The notes: generated from the sequence alone by a model not told the origin. 64,000 nt of DNA from Hyphomicrobium zavarzinii ATCC 27496 (GCF_000383415.1 NZ_KB911257.1:224558-288557); one strand, 5' to 3'; shown: positions 43,136 to 54,055, counted from the stretch's first letter. Numbers and translations: made by a program.

Positions 43136-44626
43136 CTAGCCGTGTCTGGCCAAGATTTCCCGGACCGCCTCGACCAAGTTGGCTTCGGGCACGGAAACCT
43201 GGGCAGGACGGGCCTCCTTCCATTCCTTGTTGTCCTTGATGGCGGCGGCTGCTTTGGCGCCCTCGATCAGGTCTTTCAGGATGACCTGCCCGGCCTCACG
43301 CTCGGTCGAGCCCTGGATGACGGCGACCGGGGCGCCGCGCTTGTCGGCGTATTCGAGCTGGCGGCCGAACTTCTTCGGATTGCCGAGATAGAGCTCGGCG
43401 CGGATGTTCGCCTCGCGGAGCGTCTGCACCATCTTCTGGTAGGCCGGGATCTGGTCCTTATCCATGACCGTGACTACGACCGGTCCCAGCGCTGGTGGGG
43501 GCGCGCGGCCGATCAGGTTCAGAGCAGCCTGGAGGCGCGAGACGCCGATGGAGAAGCCGGTGGCCGGAACCTTCTGGCCGGTGAAGCGGGCGACGAGATC
43601 GTCGTAACGGCCGCCGCCGCCGACGGAGCCGAAGCGGACGGGGTTGCCCTTCTCGTCCTTTGCCGGGATCAGAAGCTCCGCCTCGAAGACGGGGCCGGTG
43701 TAGTATTCGAGACCGCGGACGACGGAGGGATCGATGGCAATGCGTCCGTCGCCATAGCCGGCCGCGGAGACGAGCGACCAGATCGTCTGCAGCTCGCCGA
43801 GGCCCTGTTTCCCGATCTCGCTGTTGCCAAAACGCTGGCCTAACTGGGCGAGCTTGTCCTCGACGTTGCTGTGGGCCTCGAAGATCGAGGTGACTGTGAC
43901 GATGGCGGCCGTGTCGAGCTCGGCGCCCTTCGTGAAGTCGCCGCTCTCATCCTTGCGGCCAGGGCCGAGCAGAGCCTTCACGCCGTCGATGCCGAGGCGG
44001 TCGAATTTGTCGAGCGCACGCATGACGGTCAGCCAACGGGCGTTGCTCGCTTCGTCCGTCAGGCCTACGACCTCGCGCAGGCCATCCAGCACCTTGCGGT
44101 TGTTGACTTTCACCACGTACTGGCCGCGCGGGATGCCGAGCGCTTCGAGCGTGTCGGCGGCGAGCATGCACATCTCGGCGTCGGCCGCGACGCTCTCGGC
44201 CCCAACCGTATCGGCGTCGAACTGCGTGAACTGGCGGAAGCGGCCGGGGCCCGGCTTCTCGTTTCGGAACACGGAGCCGGTGGCATAGCGGCGGAACGGC
44301 TTAGGCATATCCTGGAAGTTCTCGGCGACGTAGCGGGCCAGCGGCGCGGTCAAGTCATAGCGCAGAGAAAGCCACTGCTCGTCTTCGTCTTGAAAAGAAA
44401 AGACGCCCTCATTCGGACGGTCGCTGTCGGGCAGGAACTTGCCCAGCGCGTCCGTGTACTCGAACGCCGGGGTCTCGAGCGGCTCGAAGCCGTAGCGCTC
44501 GTAGACGGTGCGGATAGTCTCCAGCATGGCCTGCGTCTGGCGCAGCTCCGCCGGGCCGATGTCGCGCATGCCTTTGGGAAGGCGCGCCGTCGGCCGTCTG
44601 GGAGCGTCTTTGTCGTTCTTGGCCAT
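43136..44626 (-). CDS. hisS: Histidyl-tRNA synthetase, alphaproteobacterial (eukaryote-like) type
   Basis: Class II synthetase of 496 aa. Motif 1 lies near [13 protein letters not shown]. Motif 2 reads [20 protein letters not shown] followed by DADTVG, unlike the R-x-E-R-P-Q-x-G-R-x-R-Q-F-H-Q of ordinary bacterial HisRS and like the eukaryotic form. The His-binding site is [13 protein letters not shown] and motif 3 is near GFSIGVSRL. An anticodon-binding domain ends the protein. This class fits the A73, G-1-less tRNA-His at 13204. It starts a minus-strand unit divergent from rlmN. Confidence 0.94.
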   Translation of the reverse strand: MAKNDKDAPRRPTARLPKGMRDIGPAELRQTQAMLETIRTVYERYGFEPLETPAFEYTDALGKFLPDSDRPNEGVFSFQDEDEQWLSLRYDLTAPLARYVAENFQDMPKPFRRYATGSVFRNEKPGPGRFRQFTQFDADTVGAESVAADAEMCMLAADTLEALGIPRGQYVVKVNNRKVLDGLREVVGLTDEASNARWLTVMRALDKFDRLGIDGVKALLGPGRKDESGDFTKGAELDTAAIVTVTSIFEAHSNVEDKLAQLGQRFGNSEIGKQGLGELQTIWSLVSAAGYGDGRIAIDPSVVRGLEYYTGPVFEAELLIPAKDEKGNPVRFGSVGGGGRYDDLVARFTGQKVPATGFSIGVSRLQAALNLIGRAPPPALGPVVVTVMDKDQIPAYQKMVQTLREANIRAELYLGNPKKFGRQLEYADKRGAPVAVIQGSTEREAGQVILKDLIEGAKAAAAIKDNKEWKEARPAQVSVPEANLVEAVREILARHG

Positions 44627-44824
44627 GCGTCGGTTCTTTGCTTCGAGAGTTGCTGATGCGCAGGAAAATGCCGATTTCAGCGCGTGGCGCCTTATAGCGG
44701 ACAGGGCGGGCGGGGAAAAGGTTACCAGAGGGCCGCAGGCAAGCGGGCTTCCGAAGCGGGCGCGAAGCCGCTACATAGGGTCCTGTCTCAACGTGCTTGC
44801 TTAAGCAGACCCTCTTCCCCCAGA

Positions 44825-44923
44825 CGTCATGCTGGCGGAGGCCAGCCTCCAGCTTCGTCTCGTGGAGGCAACCGGCGTTCTCCTCCGGACGTGCTCTGGA
44901 TCCCGGCCTACGCCGGGATGACG
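44825..44923. repeat. Pair of inverted REP-like palindromes
   Basis: The first unit (about 44825-44852) has GCTGGC-GGAG-GCCAGC and starts CGTCATG. The second (44896-44923) has ATCCCGGC-CTAC-GCCGGGAT and ends GGGATGACG. The two are in opposite orientation, as in BIME-type elements. The second matches a dispersed motif seen in many alphaproteobacteria. They fill the hisS-rlmN gap (44627-44962), which has no other gene; promoters for both genes must be near its ends. Confidence 0.7.
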
Positions 44924-44962
44924 AAGAAAACAGCGGCGTTGGAGTTATTTGAAGCGAAGGCG

Positions 44963-46198
44963 ATGACACTGGTTTTGGATCAGACACCACGTCAGAGCGG
45001 AGCAGAGGCGAGCGCCACGGCTCCCTTCAAGCCGACGCTTGCCGGCATGAGCCGCGAGCGGCTGCGGGAGGCGCTGGCGGCTGCCGGGGTGCCCGAGAAG
45101 CAGCTCCGCATGCGCGTGATCCAGCTCTGGCGCTGGCTTTACATCACCGGCGCGACGTCGTTTGACCAGATGACGGACGTCTCGAAGGATCTGCGCGGGG
45201 AGCTCGAGGCCCGCTACACGCTGGACCGTCCCGAGATCGTGGCCGAGCAGGTCTCCGTGGACGGCACGCGCAAGTGGCTGCTCCGGCTGCCCAGGCGCGG
45301 ACACGAGGCCCGCGCGCCCGAGATCGAGACCGTCTACATCCCGGAGAGCGACCGGGGCACGCTCTGTATCTCGTCGCAGGTGGGCTGCACGCTGACCTGC
45401 AGCTTCTGCCACACCGGCACGCAGCGGCTCGTGCGCAATCTCGAAGCGGCCGAGATCGTCGGCCAGATCCTGCTGGCACGCGACCGCATCGGCGACTGGC
45501 CGGGTGCCGCACGCCCGGACGACACCGGCCTTCTGCCGGCTGGCGAACGCAAGATCACCAATGTCGTGCTGATGGGCATGGGCGAGCCGCTCTACAATTT
45601 CGACAATGTGCGGGAGGCGATGGACATCGCCTCCGACGGAGAAGGCATCTCGCTCTCCAAGCGGCGCATCACGCTTTCGACCTCCGGCGTCGTGCCCGAA
45701 ATCGCCCGCTGGGGCGAGCTTTCCGGAACCATGCTCGCGATCTCGCTGCATGCGACGCGCGACGAGCTTCGCGACGAGCTGGTGCCGATCAACAAGAAGT
45801 ATCCGATCAAGGAGCTTCTGGACGCCTGCCGCAGCTATCCCGGCGCCTCCAACGCCAAGCGCATCACCTTTGAATACGTGATGCTGAAGGACGTGAACGA
45901 CAGCCCGGCCGATGCCAAGGCCCTGGTGAAGCTGCTGGCGGGCATTCCCGCCAAGATCAATCTCATCCCGTTCAATCCCTGGCCGGGCTCGCGCTACGAG
46001 TGCTCGGACTGGGAGACCATCGAGCGCTTCGCGGACATCGTGAACAAGGCGGGCTATGCGAGCCCCGTGCGCACCCCGCGCGGGCGCGACATCCTCGCTG
46101 CCTGCGGCCAGCTCAAGAGCGAAAGCGTGAAGCTCAGGGCGCGAGATCGGCAAGCCGCCGAGACGACGCCGGAGCCCTCCGCCGGAACGGGAGCCTGA
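44963..46198 (+). CDS. rlmN: 23S rRNA (adenine2503-C2) methyltransferase, dual-specificity
   Basis: Radical-SAM enzyme of 411 aa that methylates A2503 of 23S rRNA and probably A37 of some tRNAs. The cluster motif C-x3-C-x2-C is [15 protein letters not shown] precedes it, [16 protein letters not shown] and [12 protein letters not shown] follow. The C-terminal [13 protein letters not shown] contains the second catalytic Cys. The start at 44963 ([11 protein letters not shown]) follows the REP-like pair; upstream in-frame sequence is not coding. Confidence 0.94.
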   Translation: MTLVLDQTPRQSGAEASATAPFKPTLAGMSRERLREALAAAGVPEKQLRMRVIQLWRWLYITGATSFDQMTDVSKDLRGELEARYTLDRPEIVAEQVSVDGTRKWLLRLPRRGHEARAPEIETVYIPESDRGTLCISSQVGCTLTCSFCHTGTQRLVRNLEAAEIVGQILLARDRIGDWPGAARPDDTGLLPAGERKITNVVLMGMGEPLYNFDNVREAMDIASDGEGISLSKRRITLSTSGVVPEIARWGELSGTMLAISLHATRDELRDELVPINKKYPIKELLDACRSYPGASNAKRITFEYVMLKDVNDSPADAKALVKLLAGIPAKINLIPFNPWPGSRYECSDWETIERFADIVNKAGYASPVRTPRGRDILAACGQLKSESVKLRARDRQAAETTPEPSAGTGA

Positions 46199-46203
46199 GC
46201 GGC

Positions 46204-46626
46204 ATGGTGCTCAAGACCCTCGGGCGGATGATCTGGATTCCGATCGCGTTCCTGCTCGCCGCCTGTGGGGCGATGTTCGTGCTGGTGACGCTCGGGCTCG
46301 AAACCATCACACACGCGGTTCACAACCTCGACGAGACGGATACGATCTCGGCCGCCTACGACGTGGTCTGGCAGGGCACCATCATCGCCTCGGGCGCAAC
46401 CCTCATTCCCGCGCTGCTGGTGGTGATCGTGGGCGAAGTCGCGCGCATCCGCTCCTGGCTCTACTACATGGTGGGCGGGGGGCTGGCGCTCGCCATCATT
46501 CCGCTTCTGGCCCGCATCGATACCTCGGCCATGACGTACTCGCTGCCTGCACTCTGGCAGGTGTTCGCCACGGCCGGGTTCGCGGGCGGGCTGATCTACT
46601 GGCTCCTGGCCGGGCGCAACGCTTGA
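46204..46626 (+). CDS. Hypothetical membrane protein
   Basis: Protein of 140 aa with four hydrophobic helices (about 10-30, 55-77, 83-102, 115-135). No family is recognised. It begins 5 bp after rlmN, so it is probably co-transcribed. The next gene encodes a similar small four-helix protein ending ...YWLVAVPRARPASA versus ...YWLLAGRNA here, with a shared FAGGLIYWLL/FAAGLVYWLV end, so the two look like distant duplicates. Confidence 0.8.
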   Translation: MVLKTLGRMIWIPIAFLLAACGAMFVLVTLGLETITHAVHNLDETDTISAAYDVVWQGTIIASGATLIPALLVVIVGEVARIRSWLYYMVGGGLALAIIPLLARIDTSAMTYSLPALWQVFATAGFAGGLIYWLLAGRNA

Positions 46627-46692
46627 GCGCTTGATGCAACTCCCTTATTTTGGGTCCCCGTGAGTGGGGCGGGGCGAGACCGGAGTGGCCTG

Positions 46693-47124
46693 ATGTTCGT
46701 CACGGTTGTCAGGATCATCCTGGGTTTCATCGCGGCCGTGCTGGTCGCGGGCGCCGTGCAGGTGCTGTTCGTCGCCGGATACGACGATCTCCTCAAAGGC
46801 AACTTCAGCGCGATCTCAGATCAACTCGAAGGCCTCGGGTTGCTGACGCTCCTTGCCGCCACCCAATCCGCTGTTTTCTCAGCCCCATTTGCGTTCCTTG
46901 CCGCCGCCATCGCTGCCTGGCAGCCGATCCGCTCCGGCCTTTTCTTCATAGCCGCCGGGATCCTGATCGCGCTTGCCGGGTTCTTTGCCCAGTATGCGGG
47001 CGAGGCGGGAAGCGCGACCATTCTCAACCGCTACGCGCTCGCCGCCTATGTCGCCTCCGGCTTTGCCGCGGGCCTCGTCTACTGGCTGGTGGCGGTGCCG
47101 CGCGCTCGTCCCGCCTCGGCCTAG
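46693..47124 (+). CDS. Hypothetical membrane protein
   Basis: Protein of 143 aa with four predicted helices (about 2-24, 50-70, 76-97, 112-133). The C-terminus (FAAGLVYWLVAVPRA) resembles that of the preceding gene, suggesting a common origin. GGAG lies 7 bases before ATG 46693; a GTG at 46660 is an alternative. Function unknown. Confidence 0.78.
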   Translation: MFVTVVRIILGFIAAVLVAGAVQVLFVAGYDDLLKGNFSAISDQLEGLGLLTLLAATQSAVFSAPFAFLAAAIAAWQPIRSGLFFIAAGILIALAGFFAQYAGEAGSATILNRYALAAYVASGFAAGLVYWLVAVPRARPASA

Positions 47125-47244
47125 GCTGCTTCGGGTCATCATCCTTTAGGTTAAATCCCGCATTATCAGTTGCCAGGGGGCCACCCGAGGCGTATTTTGT
47201 GCGCCGCACAATAATCAGAGGCGAAACAGGAAGGGGAGAGTGTG

Positions 47245-47838
47245 ATGCATCACGTCGACACCGAACTCACCGCACGCTTCGCCAAGAGCTACACGACGGC
47301 GGCCTTTGGCTATGCGCGCGCGGCCTCTGCCGCTTACGCCGTTCTGGCCGACCAGACGCTCGATTTCTGGAGCCAGGCCACGAAGGGCACGCCGCGTAGC
47401 GACGCCTTCACACCGTCGAAGCCGTACCTGATCACCGGTCCACGCCCGTACCGGTCGGCGTACACGCCGGAAGCGGCTGCCGTGCCGGTTCCACTCGATT
47501 TCTTCCGCATTTCCGATGCCTGGGCCTCGTCGCCCATGTTCGCGCCCATGCGGGCCTGGTGGGGCCTGTTCCCGCTCGAGGGCAATCCGGCTTGCTGGCC
47601 CATGGCTTATGCCATGATGACGGCTGGCGTGCCCCGCTCGGTCGCGCTGCCTGCCGCCGAAGCCAACATGGCGGCCATCGACGCGGCGGAGGCCGCCTCC
47701 ACCTCCATCGATCGCGCGTTTTCCAGCTATCGCTCCGAGAGCGGATTTGCGGTGGCGCAGGTCATCTCGCCCAAGGCGGTGCTCAGCGCGATGCTGCTCG
47801 CCCCGTTCGCCTCGTCGATGAAGCTTCCCTGGGCGTGA
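47245..47838 (+). CDS. Hypothetical Ala-rich protein, phasin-like composition
   Basis: Protein of 197 aa. The N-terminal 35 residues form an amphipathic helix (SYTTAAFGYARAASAAYAVL), the middle is Pro/Tyr-rich (ITGPRPYRSAYTPEAAAVPV), and the C-terminal half is Ala-rich. It recalls phasin or polyhydroxyalkanoate-granule proteins only in composition. GGGGAGAG precedes ATG 47245. No function is claimed. Confidence 0.7.
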   Translation: MHHVDTELTARFAKSYTTAAFGYARAASAAYAVLADQTLDFWSQATKGTPRSDAFTPSKPYLITGPRPYRSAYTPEAAAVPVPLDFFRISDAWASSPMFAPMRAWWGLFPLEGNPACWPMAYAMMTAGVPRSVALPAAEANMAAIDAAEAASTSIDRAFSSYRSESGFAVAQVISPKAVLSAMLLAPFASSMKLPWA

Positions 47839-47860
47839 CCGCCAAGACTGGCGACTAACA

Positions 47861-47925
47861 TTCTAATTCAACACGTACTTCACGCTTCGGGACATGGAGC
47901 CCAAAGCGATCGTCGCGTTTGCGGC
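47861..47925. repeat. Degenerate copy of the 16030 palindromic repeat
   Basis: It shares TCACGCTTCGG and AAGCGATC with the element at 16030-16105. The arms CGCTTCGGG (47883-47891) and CCCAAAGCG (47900-47908) pair with one mismatch. It lies between convergent genes, again in a terminator position. Confidence 0.45.
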
Positions 47926-47943
47926 GATTGATCCGCCGGGGAT

Positions 47944-48702
47944 CTATTCCGACTTCGCGGGCATCGGCACGGTCACCACGACGGCATTGCTGCCGCCCGG
48001 CATGACCGGCGAGATCGAGCCAAACGACGGCATCGGGGGATGCTCGTTGCTGCTGGTGGAGGCCGGCGGCTTCACGACGATGGGCGCCTTGGCGGTTTCC
48101 GCCTTCTTTTCCGGCTCCTTCGCGGGTTCCTCGGCGGGAGCAGCCGCGGCCTCCGTCTCGACCTTCGCGGGCTCCGCCTTCTTCCCGGCGGCCTTCTTTT
48201 CCACGACGGGCGGAGCTTCAGCCGGCGCGGTCTCGATCACGGCCGTCTTCTTCGTTTCTACCTTGGCCGCCGGGGGCTTGGCCGGGGCCTCCTCGTCCTC
48301 GATCCGGGTCACCGCCGCCTTCACGGCCGGAGCCGCGGGGGCTGTGGCCGGCGCAGGAGCCGCCGTCTTCTTAGGCTTGGTTGCGGCCTTATTGGCGCTT
48401 TTGGGCGGAGCCGGCGGACGCGCGACGCAGCGGGCCGGAACCGTGGTTCCGTCCTTGAGCGCGATGTCGGCTATCCAGGCACACGTCTTGAGATCCCGGC
48501 AGGAGGCCTCGAAAAGACCCGCACATTGGGCGGCAGCGGCCTCGGTGGCTGCGGGATCGGGATTGGCCGGCGCGGCTTCGGCCACCGGCGCTATCGGTTG
48601 ATTGGCCCAGGGAAGGACCTCTTCAGCGGATGCGGAATAGGCGCCGACCACCCCGGTCAGCGCGATGCCCGCCACGATCTGCGCGGCCGTTTTCAGTTTC
48701 AC
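47944..48702 (-). CDS. Exported Ala/Lys/Pro-rich protein
   Basis: Protein of 252 aa starting at GTG 48702 behind GGGGG. The signal peptide (KLKTAAQIVAGIALTGVVGA) ends near SASA. A short Cys-containing domain (QCAGLFEASCRDLKTCAW) with four cysteines is followed by about 150 residues of low-complexity Ala/Pro/Lys/Glu linker, for example EEPAKEPEKKAETAKAP. The end (VMPGGSNAVVVTVPMP) is hydrophobic. It probably spans or lines the periplasm, as TonB-like linkers do. No family is recognised. Confidence 0.72.
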   Translation of the reverse strand: MKLKTAAQIVAGIALTGVVGAYSASAEEVLPWANQPIAPVAEAAPANPDPAATEAAAAQCAGLFEASCRDLKTCAWIADIALKDGTTVPARCVARPPAPPKSANKAATKPKKTAAPAPATAPAAPAVKAAVTRIEDEEAPAKPPAAKVETKKTAVIETAPAEAPPVVEKKAAGKKAEPAKVETEAAAAPAEEPAKEPEKKAETAKAPIVVKPPASTSSNEHPPMPSFGSISPVMPGGSNAVVVTVPMPAKSE

Positions 48703-48949
48703 AATCGTTCCCCCGAACGGCTGATGCCCCTTTTGGCTCTCTTCCGCCAGCTTAGGGCGTTTGACGCAAAAAAACACGGCGGGATGATGGAGATTTTCCC
48801 CTCCGTAGCATAAAGCATCGTCGCGGCTCGCAGATTAACTGTGGGAAGATGAGACGGAGTGCGCCTTGTAGGCCCGGGGCGGGGATTGTAAGGCAATCGC
48901 GCCCACGAGCCGGGGCATGCGGAGAATCGAGAAGGAAGAGGTCGGGACG

Positions 48950-50188
<1,239 letters not shown>

Positions 50189-50217
50189 GACGCGCGCGTC
50201 CGTTGCATGGAAACTCG

Positions 50218-50255
50218 AACGCCGGCCGTCTCGCGCGGCCGGCGTTTTGCTTTTT
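50218..50255 (+). terminator. Terminator of argG
   Basis: Perfect 11-bp arms AACGCCGGCCG (50218-50228) and CGGCCGGCGTT (50236-50246), followed by TTGCTTTTT. Confidence 0.9.
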
Positions 50256-50311
50256 GGCGGCAGCGAACGCCAGTGTCGCACTCCGGCGTGTCACTCTTTT
50301 GGAGCGTCCGC

Positions 50312-50707
50312 TCAGCGCCGATACTGCGCCTCGCTGACCTGCTCCAGCCAGTCGACGGTCACGCCGTCCTTAGCTTCCTGAATGGCGATGTGAGTAAGCG
50401 CCGTCGTCGATGTGGCGCCGTGCCAGTGCTTCTCGCCAGGCGGAAACCAGACAATATCGCCGGTCCGGATCTCCTCCACAGGTCCGCCTTCCCGCTGCGC
50501 CCAGCCACAGCCCGCCGTGACGATCAGCGTCTGGCCGAGCGGATGCGTGTGCCAGGCGGTGCGGGCACCGGGCTCGAACGTGACGCTCGCTCCGGCAGCG
50601 CGTGCGGGCTCCGGCGCCTGGAACAACGGATCGATGCGGACGGCACCCGTGAAGTATTCCGCTGGTCCTTTGCGTGAAGGCTCGCTGCCACCTCGCTTGA
50701 TGTCCAT
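50312..50707 (-). CDS. Cupin domain protein
   Basis: Single-domain cupin of 131 aa. The first metal motif is [16 protein letters not shown], giving the two His; the usual Glu is replaced by Gln. The second is [12 protein letters not shown] with a His after Gly-Glu. Similar proteins appear in (R)-mandelonitrile-lyase-like and quercetinase-like families, so the reaction is uncertain. It stands alone on the minus strand. Confidence 0.83.
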   Translation of the reverse strand: MDIKRGGSEPSRKGPAEYFTGAVRIDPLFQAPEPARAAGASVTFEPGARTAWHTHPLGQTLIVTAGCGWAQREGGPVEEIRTGDIVWFPPGEKHWHGATSTTALTHIAIQEAKDGVTVDWLEQVSEAQYRR

Positions 50708-50932
50708 CGACGCAATCCTTCGCTCGTTTTCCGATCCTCAGTCTAGCGCATGTCTCGTTCGCCTCGAACCGTGCGCATGCGCGCTCAATCCGTCGACAGA
50801 CGATAAAAATAGCCAGATCTCTCTCAATACGCGACGGATTTGCGCGTCACGCACGTTGTCAGACTAACAGGGCGTGGAACCCTGGTTCTCAGTCGCTCGT
50901 TACTACGCCGGATACCTAAAGGAGACTTCACT

Positions 50933-51250
50933 GTGAAAATTGCCGCGTTCGCACTTTCCGCCGCCTTACTTGGCGTTATGAGCCTCTCGCCCGCAAGCGC
51001 ATTGCCATCGTCGCCGGCAGCCGGGACAGCCACCGCGCAAACTCCGAGCGTCGACATGATCGCTCACAAGCCCGGCCACCCGCCGAAGAAGTACTACGGG
51101 CCCAAGAAGTACTATGGCCCGAAGCATCAGTTCCGTCCGGGCGGCCGCTACTCTCATGCGCCGAAGGGCTGGCACCGCCACAGCAAGCGTCCCGCGTACT
51201 GGCAGACTCGCGGCTGCATCGCAGTCGGCCCGGTTTGGTTCTGCCCGTAA
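50933..51250 (+). CDS. Small exported Lys/Tyr/Gly-rich protein with short tandem repeat
   Basis: Protein of 105 aa starting at GTG 50933, six bases after GGAGAC. The signal peptide ends at ASA. The middle repeats KKYYGP twice in tandem and then PKHQFRPGG. The C-terminus has two Cys (RGCIAVGPVWFCP), likely a disulfide. It resembles basic secreted proteins of Rhizobiales of unknown function. Followed by a strong terminator. Confidence 0.74.
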   Translation: MKIAAFALSAALLGVMSLSPASALPSSPAAGTATAQTPSVDMIAHKPGHPPKKYYGPKKYYGPKHQFRPGGRYSHAPKGWHRHSKRPAYWQTRGCIAVGPVWFCP

Positions 51251-51273
51251 CCGGATCATCACCGAGAATTTAG

Positions 51274-51310
51274 TCGTGCCGGGAGCCTCTGCTCCCGGCA
51301 CGATTTTTTT
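51274..51310 (+). terminator. Terminator with T7 tail
   Basis: Perfect 13-bp arms TCGTGCCGGGAGC (51274-51286) and GCTCCCGGCACGA (51291-51303), followed by seven T. Confidence 0.93.
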
Positions 51311-51323
51311 GGACGCACCTTTG

Positions 51324-53111
51324 CTAGTTGAGCGGCCAAGCCAACATGATGAGCGGCGTGCCGATGAACAGCACCATCAGCGAGAGCGGAAGACCGAGCC
51401 GCCAGAAATCGCCGAAACGGTATCCACCCGGCCCCATCACCAAGAGATTGTTCTGGTGTCCGATGGGCGTGAGGAAATCGCACGCGCAGCCGAGGGCTAC
51501 CGCCATCAGGAACGGGTCGGCGTTATAGCCGAGCGATTTGGCCACCACGCCGGCCACAGGGCCGAGCATGAGAACGGCCGCAGCGTTATTGAGGAACGGC
51601 GTGAGGATCATTGCCGACGCGAGCATCATGGCGAGTGCTGCGTATCCCGGAACGGCGGCGCCTAGAACTGCCATGTTGTGGCCGATCAAGTCCGTGACGC
51701 CGGTCGCCTGCAAGCTTTGCGCGATCGGGATCAGGGACGCGAGGAGAACGAGAACAGGCCCCTCGATGGCTTCGTAGGCATCCTTGAGAGAGATCTGCTT
51801 CAAGAGGATGACGGCGACGGCCGCGGCGAAGAAACCTACCGCCACCGTGACCGCCTTGAACGAGATCAGGATCATCGCGACGGCGAGCACAGCCAGCGAG
51901 ACCAATCCCTGCGATGTCGTTCCAAGGCCGATGGCGCGATCGGCGAGGGGCAACAGACCTAGATCACCGATGGTCGATTGCAGGTTCTTTTCCCAGCCCT
52001 GGAGCACGACCACGTCGCCCACCTGGAACTCGTGCGTCTGGAGCCGCGCGGAGCGGCGCCTGCCGGCGCGGCTTACGGCGAGCGCGTTGACGTCGTAACG
52101 CTGGCGCAGCGCGAAGTTGCGCGGCGTGCGGCCGATCAGCGGCGAGTCCGCGCCGACCACCGCCTCGATGGTCGCCAGCTCGTCCTGCTCACCCTCCGTC
52201 TTCGCGAGCTCGCGGGCGTGCGCGAGATCGAGCTTCGCTTCGTCCACCAGATGCTTGAGGGCGGACGGCTCCGCCTGAACGGTTACGATGTCTCCCACAT
52301 AGAGCGGCCAGTGCGGGCTCGGGATGTAATTGTGCCCGCCTTCGCGGATGACGGCAGCAACGACGACATCGCCCTCGGCCGCCTTTTCGAGATCGCCCAC
52401 CGTTTTGCCCGCGAGCGGCGACTTCTCTCCAATAACGAGCTCGGTGGTGTAGTCCTCGATGGAGAAGCGTTCCTCGGCCGTGGGGGCGCCCTTGCGATCC
52501 TTCGGAAGGAGCCGCCACCCGAACGCCAGGAACACGACTGCGAGCACCGTGAGCGGGAGGCCGACCCAGGCGTAGTCGAAGAGGCGGAACGGCTCTCCGA
52601 CGACATCCTGGCGGACCGTCGAAATGAGCAGGTTCGGAGAGGTGCCGATCTGGGTGATGGTTCCGCCGATGAGGGAGGCGAAGGCGAGGGGCATCAGATA
52701 GATCGAGGGCGATTGCTTGGACCGGCGTGCGACCTGGATGGCAATAGGCATGAAGATGCCGAGCGTGCCGACGTTCTTCACGAAGGCCGACAGGAGTGCG
52801 ACGGCGGCGGCGAGAATGCCGATCTGAGCCGAGGGGGTGTCCACGTTCTTGAGCAGGCGCCGGGCGAGACGATCGAGGACGCCGGAGCGGGCGATGGCCT
52901 TGCTGACCACCAGCACAGCTGCGATGACGACGATCACCTGATCGGAGAAGCCGACGAAGGCCTTGTCCTGGGGGACGATGCCGGCCGCGATGGCTGCGAG
53001 CAGGGCCCCCAAGGCGACCACGTCGTAACGCCAGCGATCCCAGATGAAAAAGCCGAGCATGGTGACAACGATGGCGATGGCAGCCATCTGGTCGGCAGTC
53101 AGTCCGAACAT
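51324..53111 (-). CDS. SLC13 family permease with two RCK-type domains
   Basis: Inner-membrane transporter of 595 aa in the DASS/ArsB-like superfamily. The N-terminal helices start MFGLTADQMAAIAIVVTML. The conserved TITQIGTSPNLLIS and CDFLTPIGHQNNLLVMGPGG loops resemble the paired S-N-x-x-x family motifs. Two TrkA-C domains lie in the middle (about residues 205-290 and 300-385). This layout is typical of citrate/sulfate/anion permeases. The ion is unknown. ATG 53111 follows AAGGGGGC. Confidence 0.88.
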   Translation of the reverse strand: MFGLTADQMAAIAIVVTMLGFFIWDRWRYDVVALGALLAAIAAGIVPQDKAFVGFSDQVIVVIAAVLVVSKAIARSGVLDRLARRLLKNVDTPSAQIGILAAAVALLSAFVKNVGTLGIFMPIAIQVARRSKQSPSIYLMPLAFASLIGGTITQIGTSPNLLISTVRQDVVGEPFRLFDYAWVGLPLTVLAVVFLAFGWRLLPKDRKGAPTAEERFSIEDYTTELVIGEKSPLAGKTVGDLEKAAEGDVVVAAVIREGGHNYIPSPHWPLYVGDIVTVQAEPSALKHLVDEAKLDLAHARELAKTEGEQDELATIEAVVGADSPLIGRTPRNFALRQRYDVNALAVSRAGRRRSARLQTHEFQVGDVVVLQGWEKNLQSTIGDLGLLPLADRAIGLGTTSQGLVSLAVLAVAMILISFKAVTVAVGFFAAAVAVILLKQISLKDAYEAIEGPVLVLLASLIPIAQSLQATGVTDLIGHNMAVLGAAVPGYAALAMMLASAMILTPFLNNAAAVLMLGPVAGVVAKSLGYNADPFLMAVALGCACDFLTPIGHQNNLLVMGPGGYRFGDFWRLGLPLSLMVLFIGTPLIMLAWPLN

Positions 53112-53263
53112 TGAGCGAAGCCCCCTTCGAGCGCGTCGTTTTCGCAACCGGCCGTGACAGAGGGACAGGGGCGGCCCCGATTGCCCTTGAATTGCCGCCG
53201 TCTCCCCGTCACGGTTGAGCGTTCTTCTCATAACTCCCAAGTCAAGCAGAAGCTCCAAGCCAC

Positions 53264-54055
53264 ATGACCCGCTCCTCGCTCAACCGCACGCTGCGCCGGG
53301 CCTACTTCTGGCTGACCCTGGTGCTCGTGATCTCGCTTCTCTCGAAGTTTGCCGACCGCATTCCCTTCGTTGCGGGCACACCGGTCGAGGCGGCGGCGAC
53401 CGACCTCTACGAGTATCTCAAGGACATGGCGCTCGTGTTCGTGACGGTGGTGGCCGCCTATCTCGCCAACGTGTTCCAGAAGCGCTCGAAGTTCGTGGAA
53501 AGCCTGGAGGAGGAGTGGCGGGGAATCGTGCGGACGAAGTCCACGCTCTACACCTATTGCGAGAAGCCCTACGTCTCGACCGACGACTACCTGGCCGCGT
53601 TCTGCCGCATTTCCGAGACCATCGACAACATGCGGATCGTCTATGCGAACGCGGGCGAGACGTCGTCGCTGATCGGCCTCTACCCCTATGCGCCGCTGCA
53701 CGACATGCGCCGCGCACTCCAATCGATCGATCCCCGAAAGCGGCCGGACATTCCGCCCGAGGACCGGCGGCTGGCGCGCGACGCCATCATGCAATCGTTC
53801 TATGCGCTCCGTGAAACCATGCTCGAGGAGCTGGACCTCGACGAGCCGGCGCATCCGCTGCTCATCTCGGCCGGACGGCGCCTCAAGCAGCCGGGGGCGG
53901 CCCGATCCGCCCGCGTCCGGCAGGAGCGGCAGCGCAAGCGGCAGGATGCGCTGCCGACGGTGAAGCCCGAGGTGGATGCTTTCCTGGCGCAACTTTACGA
54001 GGCTGAGCAGGCGAGCCCGGCGCCCAACGGAGACGGTAAATCGCAGAGGGTCTGA
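53264..54055 (+). CDS. Hypothetical membrane-anchored protein
   Basis: Protein of 263 aa with two N-terminal hydrophobic helices (about 11-30 and 50-70: LTLVLVISLL and MALVFVTVVAAYLANVF) and a long cytoplasmic helical part. The C-terminal 60 residues are Arg/Gln-rich (RVRQERQRKRQD). No family is recognised. Divergent from the SLC13 permease gene; it precedes bipA with a 241-bp gap. Confidence 0.75.
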   Translation: MTRSSLNRTLRRAYFWLTLVLVISLLSKFADRIPFVAGTPVEAAATDLYEYLKDMALVFVTVVAAYLANVFQKRSKFVESLEEEWRGIVRTKSTLYTYCEKPYVSTDDYLAAFCRISETIDNMRIVYANAGETSSLIGLYPYAPLHDMRRALQSIDPRKRPDIPPEDRRLARDAIMQSFYALRETMLEELDLDEPAHPLLISAGRRLKQPGAARSARVRQERQRKRQDALPTVKPEVDAFLAQLYEAEQASPAPNGDGKSQRV

